Shown: piece by piece, positions 43,683 through 55,873 of the stretch
Position numbering within the stretch: position 1 is the first letter of the stretch
Layout: each line of letters opens with the position of its first letter
Assembly: GCA_021018995.1 (NCBI GenBank)
Contig: CM037595.1
Coordinates: 89,732,991 to 89,796,990 of the forward strand
Source of the DNA: Chloranthus sessilifolius
Taxonomy: Eukaryota > Streptophyta > Magnoliopsida > Chloranthales > Chloranthaceae
Direction of reading: 5' to 3'
DNA: 64,000 bases
Made by a program: the position numbers and the translations under genes
The notes under the pieces: model-generated
The model's database searches: none
Told to the model about the DNA's origin: nothing
The model's input: the letters and a program-made list of their open reading frames with translations, nothing else

Positions 43683-46253
43683 TGTAATATCCCAAAATTT
43701 TGAGCGTTAAGCAGTGACCTCGGGATCTGTGCTTGACTGGTCGTAGGTTTGACCAAGTGATGGCCAAACAGGGGGGAGTCATGAAGGGATAAACTGATGT
43801 GAGGTCAATGTGACCTAAGTGTAGTGTATAGTGTGAGTTAGTTGTCATGTACACCTATCTCTGGTGTATGCGTTTAACACACAAGTTGGAAAGAGGATAA
43901 AAGGGTTTAATAAACCTAGGTTGCTTTTATTTGGTTGGTAAAAGAGAGTTAAGAAGAGAGAGAGAGGGAAAAACCAAGATGAGTTATTAAGCTAGGAGTT
44001 AATGCAAATCAAGAGGAGATTAGATGATTGAATGCTGGATTCAACGCATGAGGTGCCGTTGAAGCAAAAAGCTGGAACCCTAGCCATTAAACCCAACGAA
44101 TCAATCCTTTAAGAGATTTATTGAGGTGAGTTTTGTTAGATTTAAATACCTAAAGATTTGATGAATTAAATTTAGTCAAGTATAGTTAAAATGATAGATT
44201 AAAGACCTAGAAAAGAAAGAAAATAGAAAAAGAAAGGGATTTGGGAAGAACAGCTCGAAAAGGGGCTGAGTCTGGCCAAATCGATTAATCGATTTTGAAA
44301 ATTGATTAATCGATTTTGGTCTAGAAGTTGAAAAAACAAGGATGCCCGATTTCGATTAATCGATCTGGAAATCGATTAATCGATTTTGAAATTCGATTAA
44401 TCGATTTGGAAACCGACTAATCGACTGGGTACCTCTAGTGGCTGGAGAGAAAATACTTGGGGAAATCGACTAATCGATTTGGGAAATCGATTAATCGATT
44501 TTGGATTTCGATTAATCGATTAGGGATCGACTAATCGATTTCGGACTTTCGACTACTCGATTTGAGAATCAACTTTACCATTTTGGGGATTTCGATTAAT
44601 TGATTTGGGATCGATTAATCGATTTTGGATTTCGATTAGTCGATTTAGGGTTCGATTAATCGATTTTGGGAATCGATTAATCGATTTTGGCAGTTTCACT
44701 TGAATTTTTAATTGGACCTTGAGGTTCATGGAGGGTCTAGGACCTTCTCTATTGCATCTTTAGTGATATATTGCATTTGTTATAGTGTACCATAGGTGGT
44801 ACGTGTGGGAGCAAGCATAAGGAGCCGCGTGGGACCTTGATGCTTGGACCTTCAGAGACTTGAGGTAGGGAATACCTTGAACATGTACTTTAATTGCAAG
44901 AGCATGTATGTAGTGATATAGAACTCAAATTTGAAAATATTTTAATTGAGTAAATCTTTGTAAAACGGGTGCGTGTGTGACACCAAGAAAGTAAATGAGA
45001 AAGAGACATCCCCAGGGGATGAGAAAGTGATAAAGGCGTCTGTGTGATGCGAGTAACTGAGACCAAGTAATCTAATGAAAATGAGGCATCCCCAGGGGAT
45101 GAGAAAGTGATAAAGGCATCAGTGTGATGTGAGTAATTTAGACATCACAGGGATGTAAGTAAGATCGAATAACTACTGATAAGGCCTAACTGATATAAAG
45201 TAGCACTTTTATATGGTGAATAACTATATGTAAAGCACATGTTATTTTTGTTATTTAAGGTTTGAATAGAATACCCCACTGACGTGGTGGGATACCCACG
45301 ACTGACTCGGCAGGATATCCGTGACCGGTACGACGGGAAATCCGTACACTGGTGCGGAGGTTTATCCGTACACAGTAAGCACATCCCAGGGATATTGAGA
45401 TGAGATTTAACCCCGCCGCCTATTGAGATAGGGGCTTGGGTAGTATTCCCAGGGAATACATGTATCAACTATCCATTTAGACAACGATGGTGGGTATTCC
45501 ATCGGGGCTCTATGGTATATTGCTCGGGGACTACTTAAGTTGAAGATTTAAGTTTTTCGTTAGGCCTAACTAGTGTAATTCTTGAACAGTTGAAAATAAA
45601 TGAAACATGTAAACCACCAGTAAACTTCAAGGCATAATCATCATCTTTTAAACTATTTTACTGCAAATGTATAGATATATCATGCTTAGAATATCATGGA
45701 ATATATGTGAGATTTTGACTTATATGTTCATTGTGTTGTTCCCTATTGAGCTAGGATGTAGCTCACCCTTTAGACTATACGTCGCAGGTCCAGTATTAGC
45801 AGCGGCCAAGGCTTTAGGAGACGTTTAGCCGGGTGATTCGGATTACGTGCCTGGAGACGAGTTGGAGCCCCCTCCTGAGGACTTCTTCTAGGAGACCCTG
45901 CTGAGCACTTTGATAGAGTGAGTTTTGAGAGCTTGCTATGCGGCTTGGTATGTCAAACCTTATTTTTGGGAAATGTAATTAAATTGATATAAATATTTTG
46001 GCGAACCATCTGGGGTGATCTGTTTATCACTGATGGTTCGGATCGGTTCTCTTTTCATGCAGTGGCATGAAAGTAGAACTGTCTTTTGAGTTTACACTTA
46101 GAATAGAAAGTTACTTCCACATCGTATAGTATTTGTTCCATTTTATCTTAATATTACTTGTTATACCAATATTCTGTACATAGTCTTGGGGCACGGCCTA
46201 AAGGATCGTGCTGATGGCACGGGTTTCTGGGTGTCGAAATCTGGGCTGTCACA
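43683..46253 (+). repeat. Element A 3' LTR (complete)
   Basis: 2,571 bp, TGTAATATCCC to TGGGCTGTCACA. Donor TTGAG|GTGAGT at 44126; palindrome array about 44278-44690; CGATGG hairpin about 45483-45503; acceptor GTCGCAG at 45787; the acidic exon has one internal TAG; hairpin GAACCATC...GATGGTTC about 46003-46039. The terminal ~150 bp missing from the 5' copy are present here. Confidence 0.95.
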
Positions 46254-47908
46254 TAAGAGGTCATCTATATATAGACAAATTATTATACCTTTAACGTTTA
46301 ATATTTTACTATAAATACATTTATCTGATTCATTAATTTTGAATCCATATGATAAAATAATATTATCAAAATTTTTATGCCACTCTTTAGGAGCCTGTTT
46401 TAGACCATATAGAGACCCCATAAGTTTATAAAGTTTATTTTCATGTCCCTGCATGATAAAACCCTCTGATTGATTCATATATACTTCCTCTTCAAATTCA
46501 CCATTTAAAAAGGCGATCTTAACATCCATTTGATGAACTTGAAGTTTATATATAAAAATAAGATCAAATAATATCTAGACGGAAGAAATCCTAGCCACTG
46601 GAGTATAGGTCTCAAAATAATCAATACCATATTTTTATCTAAAACCTTTGGCAACAAGTCTAGCCGTAAATTTATTTATAGTGCCACGAGGATTAAGTTT
46701 TCTTTTAAATATCCACTTACAACCTACAGGTTTAGATCCCTATGGTCAATCTACTAATTCTAGAGTATTATTGGACATGATAGAATCCATTTAATCATTT
46801 ATGCTTTCTTCCCAAAATGCAGAATCAATAGACTTAATAGCTTCATCAAATGTTTGAGGATCTTTATCGATATTAAAAATAAACTTCATTTTCTTAGTTT
46901 TCTCAATTCTGATTCATTCTACAAGATACACATAAAAATCTGAATCAAAATCGGTGGCTTTCCTAAGTCTCTTACTTCTTCTAAGTTCCATCTTTTCATC
47001 TTCACTACTAAAGAGATGAGGAGAATTAGAAGATTCATTTAAGTTAGAGGATGCAAGAGGTTTAGGAATAGTAGAGAAACTATTCTCATAAAATACTGCA
47101 TCTCTTGATTCAAAAATTAAATCCTTTTTAAAAATATTATTACACTCACATACTAAAAATCTGTAAATAGGATTATTAATAGAATATCCCACAAAAATAC
47201 ATTCAATGGCTTTAGGACCTAATTTTGTATGTTTATAACTAAGTACCCTAACTAATGCTCTACAATCTTATACTTTTAAATAATATAATTTAGGAGGTTT
47301 GTTCTTTCAAATTTTATATGGAGTTTTAGAAGATTTTTTGAAAGGTATCTGATTTAAAATATAACATGCAGTTAGTAAAGCTTCTCCCCATAAATTAGAA
47401 TTCAAACAAGAATTTGTTAACATAGAATTTACCATTTCTACTAGAGTCCGATTTTTCCTTTCAACAATACCATTGGATTGAGGAGAATATAGAGCGATGA
47501 CTTCATGAATAATTCTATACTTGTCATAAAAATCTGAAAATTCATGTGACATGTATTCACCTCCCCTATCCGATCATAATACCTTAATTTTAAAATCTAA
47601 CGGATTTTCCATTACGGCCTTATAAGAGATAAATTTACTAAATGTTTCCTCTTTTAATTGAAGAAGGAAAACATATATAAATCTAGAATAATCATCAATG
47701 AAAGTGATGAAATATCTTTTTCCTCCTCTAGTAGTAATGTTATTCAAACTACACAAATCAGTATGAATTAAAACTAATAGTTTAGATTGTCTTTCAATAC
47801 TTTTAAATGGCTTCTTAGTCATTTTAGATTGGATACAAATACTTCATCTATCTGTAATATAATTTATATGTATTTTAGGAAGAAGTCCTAATTTAACCAT
47901 ATTATATA
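46254..47908 (-). pseudogene. Copia integrase and RT (minus strand)
   Basis: Reading on the minus strand from 47908: integrase core with HTDLC, GGKRYFITFIDDYSRFIYVF (catalytic Asp region) and VIALYSPQSNGIVERKNRTL (catalytic Glu region), a spacer ending ELRRSKRLRKATDF, then RT with MDVKIAFLNGEFEEEVYMNQ, LYKLMGSLYGLKQAPKEWHK and the catalytic YIDDLL, cut off at 46254 by element A. Stops and frame breaks separate the pieces. In a working element these enzymes would copy and insert copia cDNA. The split is caused by gypsy C on one side and gypsy A on the other. Confidence 0.9.
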
Positions 47909-48204
47909 TGTGACGACTCGACTTCTCCAGTCCCTCAGGTATAGGAAAGGCCGGTTCGCCAACCTATCGAATAAACGATAAGCCGGACAAACAGGGCACA
48001 TATCAGAGTAAAGCGCAATAAATATCCATAGCTAAAATAAATGCGGAAGCAATTAAAAGTAAAGAACCACCGATGATGGCCGACCATCATCGAAACATGG
48101 CTCATAACAGAAATCAATGTCAAATATAAAACTATGGTATCCAACTAAAATGGGCCCACAAATTCAAGTCTAACTCTCACCACAAATAAGAAAATCAGTA
48201 AGTT

Positions 48205-48305
48205 CTATATTGGGAAAAACTCCTCAGGAGGAACCTCAAGCTCTTCCTCAGGCACGTAGTCAGGATCAGTCTCACAGCCCTGAATAGCCACGTCAATTCC
48301 TGAAC
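48205..48305 (-). CDS. Acidic mini-exon in LTR C
   Basis: After acceptor CGTCACAG, GT then codons for SGIDVAIQGCETDPDYVPEE, continuing LEVPPEEFFPI and TAG (48207-48205). The same phase and acidic pattern as LTR A, B and E, despite low nucleotide similarity elsewhere. The matching part of the other LTR (about 56166-56260) is scrambled by small indels. Function unknown. Confidence 0.5.
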
Positions 48306-49359
48306 CTGTGACGTATAGTCGGAGTGAGCTAACCAACAAAGCTCAGTAGAAGAAAGACATCTACGGCATTTTACTTTAACTAACATGGTTTTAAAATAAA
48401 TATCGGAATATAGCTTGTCAAACATATAAGCAGATAATAAACTGAATATAGGTGCGGAAATCATATGTAAGATTTATTTCTAAATGTGTGAAAACAGTTT
48501 CAAGAACAGATGCAGTGTTTCAGTGTCTTAGTTTCTCTAACTTCTATATGCAAAGTTCAGTAATTCATGACTTAATCCTCAACTTAAAATACCTCCCGAG
48601 TAAACTATATCTCGAGAGCAGGAATATAGCCGATGGGAACCCCTACCTACCATCGTCGTTCATGAACCCATTTTCAGGATGCAACAAGCCCCTGCGTAAT
48701 GAGGGAAACTTGTGCCAGAAAGTTGTTCAGGAATTTTTGAGGGGTTGTTCAGGTCAATCATAAAATAAATGCAGATACTAATATAATCAGATGGAAGTCT
48801 CTTATACATAGTTCAGGTTCTTGATTTCAGATCTTCAGAGCTTAAGCGATCAGTTTCGTGATTCGTGTAGATTTAGATTTTTAGTCATTCATATCAATTT
48901 CAATCTACAGATGTGATTTCAATGGCATATGCAAGTTCAAAGATTTTAATTCAAAATATCCATGCGAATTAAAATAAAATACTGTAAAGATGAGATTCTC
49001 CTACCTAAAACTCGGAGTTATGCGAAGTCAAGCAAGGTCCTATTGATGGCCTCTCGCCCTCAATCTACATCACAATATACGTTCATGCATTAAGATAAAC
49101 TCTAATTACTAATAATATAGACCTATTTAAGCGTTTCCTCAAAAACAAGTCAAAACAGGCAAGTTGCGCCAATCCTAGAATTTGACGTAATATTCTCATA
49201 TTTTTTTGACTATCAAGACGATTGATTCATGTGTTGATCAAAACATGAAAGTTGTAGATTTTTATATTAGCTTTCCAACGCAAAATGAATCGTCTCAATC
49301 GGAGTTCGAGATAAAACGTTATGACTAAAATACTAAGGCAATGCCGGAGTTCGGTGATA

Positions 49360-49812
49360 CCTCGCTCGAGCGATGATAATAGCTCGCTCGAGCGATTTGA
49401 TGTAACATTCTCATATTTTTTTGACCATTAAGACGATTGATGCATGAGTTGGTCAAAACATGAAAGTTGTAGATTTTTCTATTAGCTTTCCAACGCAAAA
49501 AGAATCATCTTAATCAGACTTCGGGATAAAAAGGTATAACTAAACTACTAAGGTAATGTCGGAGTTCGGTGATACCTCGCTCGAGCGATGATAATAGCTC
49601 GCTCGAGCGATTTGACGTAACATTCTTATATTTTTTTAACCATCAAGACGATTGATTCATGAGTTGGTCAAAATATTAAAGTTGTAGCTTTTTCTATTAG
49701 CTTTCCAACGCAAAATGAATCGTCTTAATCAGAGTTCGGAATAAAAAGTTATGACTAAAATACTAAGGCAATGTCGGAGTTCGGTGATACCTTGCTTGAG
49801 CGATGATAAAAA
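49360..49812. repeat. Repeat block with CTCGCTCGAGCGAT palindromes (LTR C)
   Basis: About three units of roughly 205 bp, each with one or two TCGCTCGAGCGA palindromes around a GATAATAG spacer plus a conserved segment (TTGACCATCAAGACGATTGA). The same block is in the 5' LTR at about 57300-57750. Confidence 0.92.
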
Positions 49813-50359
49813 CCGACGGGTTTCCTCAACGATTCGCGCCGCGATCGATCCCACGAGTTCACAGAGACAACTCTAACACGCCACCAATGATCTCAACCTC
49901 TCCCAATAGCCAACTACGAATCCAAGGTTGATTCAAGTTCTTTCTAAGGTTTAAGTGTTTTCAACAAAGAGGGTTCTAGAGAAGGAGGTTTTCTAAACCG
50001 ATCTCCTACGATGATTGAAGAAGAGAGAAGAAGAAGTTTCACACGGTTGGGTAACTATCCTCTCTTAACAAAACCTAGTATAATACGGGAATGCAATTCC
50101 TTCTTATAATAGGATTGCTCACAAAGTAAAACACACACACACATCTTATGTATTATACACTTCTAATTTTAAAACTCAAGTCCGGTGTTGAGCGGCTACA
50201 CCGAGGTCGGTGCACAACTTTCGCACGTGGGTCCAAATGGGCTCTAAATTCATATCTGTCCGGACAATCACATCTAGATAGAAATACGTAACAAATGGTG
50301 ACGCGGTTGCCGGCGAATACACACTCAGTCTAACTCGGGTTCAAAATCGGGTCTTTACA

Positions 50360-50394
50360 TTCTACCCTCCTTAGGAATTTTCGTCCTCGAAAAT
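50360..50394 (-). promoter_or_regulatory. Polypurine tract and TTTTCG hairpin, element C
   Basis: On the minus strand TTTTCGAGGACGAAAA then ATTCCTAAGGAGGGTAGAA, directly before the 3' LTR start at 50359. Confidence 0.85.
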
Positions 50395-50905
50395 ATATGG
50401 ATAGCTAAACCGAATCTGGTAAGTCCTTATCCTAACACCAAAGATAAAGCAAAATCAAACAGTCTAAAGTCAAAGAACTTTGATCGCGATGCGGTAGGCT
50501 TCACCAAGCACGCTTTCAAGGGTCGGGATCCGTAGTAACGGATGTCTGCGTGTGGCATCCCATCGCCATAGAGGATTTCATCCGTACATGGATGCATACC
50601 TTCCCAAGTGTCACGTGCTGAAATATACTTCACCATGACACAAACCTAGCACACACACCTACCTCACCCTTTTGGTAATTATTTGAGCAGTAAATTTCGG
50701 ATGTCGAATCGAACACTTATTCAAAAGCATGATCACGTGCACTGGTAACATGTTCTAGCGATGACACGGGTTCCAACAGACATACGGTTCTAACCGAGAA
50801 TGAATAAATATGACATTTAAGATTTTATTGTGTGATCGTTATAGATATATATGTAAAGCATCGATGTTATGAACCAATTTAACATTGAAAAATTTGAAGA
50901 AATTC

Positions 50906-50939
<34 letters not shown>

Positions 50940-50982
50940 GCAAATTCAAGAATTTAAAGGTACGTATGGTTTTCTTACATAA
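50395..50982 (-). other. Element C 3' non-coding region
   Basis: Includes the block shared with element B (about 50490-50640) and a 25-base A run on the minus strand (50911-50935 reads T on the + strand). No extra ORF is present, unlike A and B. Confidence 0.6.
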
Positions 50983-52431
50983 CTATAGTTTACAATATAC
51001 CTTCACTCGAAAAGTTGTGGAAATTTCTCGCGAATCCGCTTCACGCTCCCATGTGGCTTCCTCTGAAGAATGGTTCCGCCACTTCACGAGTACTAAGGGA
51101 ATGTTCTTTGTCCGTAAGATTTGTTCTTTACGATCCAAAATTCGTATCGGTTCCTCAACCAAGGATAGGTCTTCTTGGAGCTCAATGGGCTGGTAGTCCA
51201 ATACGTGAGTCGGGTCCTTAACATATCTTCGTAACATGGACACATGAAACATGTTGTGCATTTCCGATAGCTGCGGTGGCAAGGCTACTCGATAGGCAAC
51301 CTCGCCGACTTGGCCCAATACCTCGAAAGGTCCAACATAGCGCGGACTCAGCTTCCCACGCTTCCCAAAATGCATCACGCCTTTTGTAGGAGAGATTTTG
51401 ACAAATACGTTATCTCCCACCTTAAACTCAACATGGTTTCTTTTCAGATCAACGTAGCTCTTCTGATGACTTTGAGCAATTCGTAGTCTCTCACGGATTA
51501 ACCGAACTGTCTTGGTTGTATTCTCCACGATCTCGGGACCTAAAATGAGTTTCTCACCCACTTCTTCCCAATTAAGCGGAGACCTGCATCGTCTTCCATA
51601 CAAAGCTTCGTACGGTGCCATGCCGATGCTAGCTAACAATGTATTATTGTAGGCAAACTCGATCAATGTTGGTCCCATGACCTGAAAATCCAACATGCAA
51701 GCACGTAACATATCTTCTATAATCGATTCACCCTCTCGATGCCCATCGGTCTGAGGATGGAATGCTGTACTATAATCGAGCCTAGAGCCCATTCCTTCTT
51801 GAAATCGTTGCCAAAATTGAGATGTGTACATCGGGTCTCTATCGGAGACGATACTGACCGGTATACCATGCAACCTAACTATCTCCTTGATGTATAATTC
51901 TGCGAGCTTGTTGGCGGTATACGACGTATTATAAGGAAGGAAGTGTGCGGACTTAGTCAATCGATCCACAATGACCCAGATGGCATTGTATTTTCTTAAT
52001 GTTCTTGGCAATCCCAAAATAAAGTCCATAGAAATAGCCTCCCATTTCCACTCAGGTATCGGTAGTGGTTGCAACAGTCCTGCCAGATTTTGATGATCTA
52101 CCTTTACTTGTTGACACACAAGACATCTCGAGACATACACAGCGACATCTTTCTTTAAACCTCTCCACCAGAAGCTTTTCTTTAAGTCTTGGTACATCTT
52201 GGTACTGCTAGGGTGAATAGCGTACATAGACTTATAAGCCTCTTCCAAAATAGTGTCCCGAAGCTCAGTACTAGTTGGTACGCATACCCGGTTTCTAAAC
52301 AATAAAGTGCCATCATCTTTGATAGAAAAATTTATTTTGCTTCCCCCAATCACATCCCGTCTGATAGCCATAAGTTCATCATCCGTCATCTGAAGTCTGC
52401 GAATGTTCTCATAGAGGGTCGAACGAATCAC
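50983..52431 (-). pseudogene. Element C integrase with chromodomain-like tail
   Basis: A 482-codon open frame on the minus strand. It starts within the spacer after RNase H and has a zinc site ([13 protein letters not shown] ... CLVCQQVK), core motifs SMDFILGLP (first Asp) and VSDRDPMYTS (second Asp), then TDGHREGESIIE where relatives have TDGQTERVNQIIE, so the catalytic Glu region is altered by a small local shift. It continues through GVMHFGKRGKLSPRYVGPFE and NMFHVSMLRRY to a chromodomain-like RWRNHSSEEATWERE. No intron is present at the site where element B has one. Integrase joins element cDNA to the chromosome, and the tail is thought to target chromatin in chromoviruses. Longest open pol piece in element C but probably inactive. 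Confidence 0.88.
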
Positions 52432-54300
52432 CGGTAATAGCCATTAATGCACGAACCTTTTACGTCAAATCTCATGCTACTTAGAGCCATATCTTCCAAA
52501 AGATGTCATCGTTGCACCCTTGTGGTGAGATGTGATAATGCGAAAGCGAAGAACTTTTGACTTAACGCGCCATACCACGTTTGCTTTCCGGGGTGGTCTT
52601 GGATGGTACAATCATAATCTTTCAAGAAGTCCATCCATCGACTGTCTCATATTCAACTCCTTTTGTGAGAAGAGATACTTGAGGCTCTTATGATCGGTAA
52701 ATATCGAAGGTCTCCCCATAAAGGTAATGCCTCCGGATCTTGAGCAAAAATCATGCCAACTCAAGATCATGCGTCGGTAATTCTTCTCATGGTCTTTTTC
52801 ATTTGTCTAGACCCATAAGCAATGACTCTCTCATTACGGTTAAGCACTACCTAAACCCCATATGATGCATCACCGTATATTGCAAAGCCTCCCTCGATGG
52901 TATAGCAAATCTTGGCGCATAGTCTATCGTTTCTTGAGTTCTGAAAACTTTGCTCACCTTTGCTCGGCCCAATCAAATTTAGTATTCTTCTTCGTAAGTT
53001 GTGTAAGAGGACTGATATCTTGGAGAAGCCCTCCACAAACCTTCTAGTATCCTCGCCAAACCGAGGAAACTACGAACCTCAGAATGGTCTTTGGCTGTTC
53101 CCAATTCATCACTGACTCAATCTTTGCTGGGTCAACTGTAATACCGGTCTCAGAGATAACATGGCCTAGGAAACTGACTTGCTCAAGCCAAAACTCACAC
53201 TTACTAAGTTTTGCATATAACTGATGGTCTCTAAGGGTTTGTAGAGCCACTCGTTCTTGCGTCTTTGAATAGATGAGGATGTCATCTACAAAAACTACTA
53301 CAGACTTGTCCAAATGTGACTTGAATATCCGGTTCATCAAGTCCATAAATGGCGCGGGTGCGTTTGTCAACCCAAATGGCATGACCAAGAACTCGTAGTG
53401 CCCATATCGGGTTACGAATGTCTTCACTTAACTTTCAACTTATGGTAGCACGACCTCAAGTCGATCTTGAGAAGAACCTTGCTCCTTATGGATCGAGCAG
53501 ATCATCAATTCTTGGAAGTGGATAACGGTTCTTAATTGTCAACTTATTTAGCTGGCGGAAATCGATGTAAAGCCGCATTGAGCCGTCTTTCTTCTTTAAA
53601 AATAGAACCGGTGCTCCCCAGGGTGACACACTCGGTCTGATAAAGCCCTTATCTAGCAGTCCTGAAGTCGTTCCTTCAACTCTTTCAATTTTGCAGCGCC
53701 ATTCGATACTTGAAGCTTTTGACATCGGGTTCAAGACTCACTTAACTCAATCGCAAACTCAATCTCCCCGTGGTAATCCTAGATCTTCGTGAAAACATCC
53801 AATACTCGCAAGCAATGTAATATTTGTAATATTTTCTTCTCCTCCTTATGATCTTGCAAGTAGGCCGATAACCATAACACCTGCCTCTCATCATACGGCC
53901 TCGAATGGCGTAGATAAACGGTATCACACAAGATTTGACTCAAAAAATCGAAAAGATTTTCTTCTCGGAATGTTACAATCTTTTGAAGACAATCCACGCC
54001 GCATGGTAAGTAGATAACCAATCCATCCCTAGTATCACGTCAACCTTCCATGCTCAAAATGATCAAATCAGCCACTGTCTCGTGGTCTTCGATCATCACA
54101 ATCATTGATTGATACATGGTATCGGTGCTCACTGAGTTGCCCGTAGGAATTGACACTGCCAAGATGAAATCAAGGGCCTTGGGAATGATTCCCAACTTCA
54201 AATAACAATGGAGTAACAAAAGAATGTGTAGACCCAGGGTCTATCAACACTCGCGCTTCGGTTTTGCTTACATCGCTCCCCCGATGCATAAAAAGGGTAC
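52432..54300 (-). pseudogene. Element C protease, RT and RNase H (indel-ridden)
   Basis: From 54300 on the minus strand: GTLFMHRGSDVSKTEARV then LIDPG protease start, RT pieces [16 protein letters not shown] and [20 protein letters not shown] (53734-53486), [17 protein letters not shown] and [11 protein letters not shown] (53427-53044), then a badly broken RNase H (52440-53040) where only scraps such as a YGDAS-like motif remain. Frame changes every 100-250 bases because of 1-6 base deletions, many at CAG, CTG or CCG sites. Confidence 0.85.
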
Positions 54301-54437
54301 CTTAGTTTAGACAAGCGTTTCAATTAAAAGTTTCTAAGCATGTGTATTCATCCATAACTTATTAACAAAATTTATTAAATATCAAGCAATTATATATAAC
54401 ACATAAAATAAGAAGACATCTCAACTTTTAATAATAC
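54301..54437 (-). other. Intron between gag and protease, element C
   Basis: 137 AT-rich bases with donor CCAAG|GTATTA and acceptor ACTAAG|GTACCC on the minus strand. If spliced, NDVIQ is joined in frame to GTLFMHRGSDVSKTEARV of the protease. If retained, translation stops at TAA three codons into the intron. Position and flanks match element B 29767-29893. Confidence 0.8.
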
Positions 54438-55705
54438 CTTGGATCACGTCGTTCGACGTTTCGGCTTCTTGAGCCATCACGGCATAAGCTCGACCTTGAA
54501 CAGTAGGTCGGGTCGATCTTTGAGTAGAAGCTGAACTAGTTCTTCCCTTGTCCTCCTGAGGACAATCCTTAACCATGTGTCCGATTGCGCCACACCGAAA
54601 ACACGCTCCAGTGTTCCTCCTACAATCCTCGGTCTTGTGTGGTTTCCACCTTTAGGCACATAGTGACCAAAACAAAAGATGGTGCACTAGAGGATCCTCA
54701 CCATCAAGCTCTACTAGCATTAGAACTCACCGGTCGACGGATTGCACTGATGATGTCGCCAATCTGATAAGGGGTCGGTCCGTAAGAAAATGTTGGTCTA
54801 GAAAATGGTTGAGTAAGGTTCATTTGGCGGCTTTGTAAACTTGGCCCTCTTATTTTCATAAGTACTGATCGCCTTTGTACAACCCCCATCCTTGTTCGGC
54901 CGACCGCTTCTCAAAAACCGCTTTTGAATTTCTTCCTCGCTATGAGGGCCTTTGACAAGATACTCCTCCATATATTTCCATTTCCCACATAGCCACGCTT
55001 CTCAGATACTCGGCCTAAGACCCAAATTTGAAAATTTCTCGCCTTCATCATATCGGTGGCCACATGTTGAGGTGCAAACCTTGAAAATCGCGTGAACTCA
55101 TCTCCATACTCACGCACGACCGACATTGTCCCCTCGCTCACCGATGAACTGAACTTCCATCCGATTCCTAACGATCTTGGGAAAGCATCGATCGTTGAAC
55201 GCCTCGATAAACTCAGCCCATGTCCAAGGAGTATTGGGAAACTCCTCGCTCCTGTTCAGCCACGGACTTCCACCATGGTCCAAATGTCCATCCGGTTTGA
55301 AGGTTGCCCATCTAACCTTCTCGACATCGTGAATCAAGCACCTCAAGATCTTTTTCCATCTCATCCAACCAACCTTCGACTTCCATCGGTCGGTCTGTCA
55401 CAAGAAAAATTTGGAGGTCTCATCCTCCCGAATTCGCAAACTCGATGATTGTTGTTGTTGTCCGCAGAAATCAGCTTGTCGGCGATTAGTGATCACGAGC
55501 CATAGATGCGATCTGTTTGAGCAATGTTGGTGGCAGACTTTCCAACACTTGTTCCATTCTTTCACCCCGACCTCTATCAACTCCGGCTCCTATAGGGACC
55601 GTGATTAGAACCGGATGAAGGCAACTCCTTGATGTACCGACACCTTCAGAATGTCCTCTAAAGGCACCGCCCTACCGCCTCCTCGCCTCTAAATCTTGGG
55701 GCCAT
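54438..55705 (-). pseudogene. Element C gag
   Basis: Starts at ATGGCCCCAAGATTTAG (55705). Recognisable parts include EKVRWATFK, WTWAEFIEAFNDRCFPKIVR, VREYGDEFTRFSRFAPQHVA and a zinc-knuckle region near 54560-54660, spread over several frames. It ends ETSNDVIQ at the intron donor. Like the neighbouring pol it carries many short deletions relative to element B gag. Confidence 0.82.
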
Positions 55706-55857
55706 ATCGATCGTTATTGTGAACACCACAACATCACCAACATTGATTGTAAAGACAATTACAAAACAAGATTAGTGATTCTCGGACCTAACGACATGAC
55801 TCGATGCTAATGCATCGGGTCACGTAGTTCTCATGGGTCCTTAGAGAATCTAAAACC

Positions 55858-55871
55858 ATGGCTCGATACCA
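55858..55871 (-). promoter_or_regulatory. Primer-binding site of element C
   Basis: On the minus strand the 5' LTR ends CACA and is followed by GTTGGTATCGAGCC, a degraded TGGTATCAGAGC initiator tRNA-Met site. Confidence 0.85.
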
Positions 55872-55873
55872 AC

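Larger units (their letters stand above)
21537..46253 (+). mobile_element. Tekay-like gypsy element A (with B nested inside)
   Basis: LTRs at 21537-23872 (truncated both ends) and 43683-46253 (complete, 2,571 bp). Internal order: gag zinc-knuckle piece, embedded LTR fragment, protease, RT (broken by element B), RNase H, integrase with C-terminal chromodomain-like region, palindrome array, extra ORF, polypurine tract. The long LTRs and integrase tail fit chromoviruses of the Tekay/Del type. The right flank at 46254 lies inside copia RT. The left boundary is a deletion, so no target duplication can be read. Confidence 0.85.
47909..50359 (-). repeat. Element C 3' LTR
   Basis: Read on the minus strand it runs TGTAAAGACCCG to AGTCGTCACA; 2,451 bp. 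It contains the TCGCTCGAGCGA repeat block (49360-49810), a splice-donor-like AG|GTAGGAG near 49007, ACGACGATGG...CCCATCGG hairpin near 48640-48665, GAGCTTTGTTGGTTAGCTC near 48325, acceptor at 48306, acidic exon, and the CGATGATGG/CCATCATCG hairpin near 48070-48095. Confidence 0.92.

Noticed and set aside
46161-46253. C-terminal extension of the copia RT frame
   Set aside because: Read-through into the end of the element A LTR, not copia sequence.
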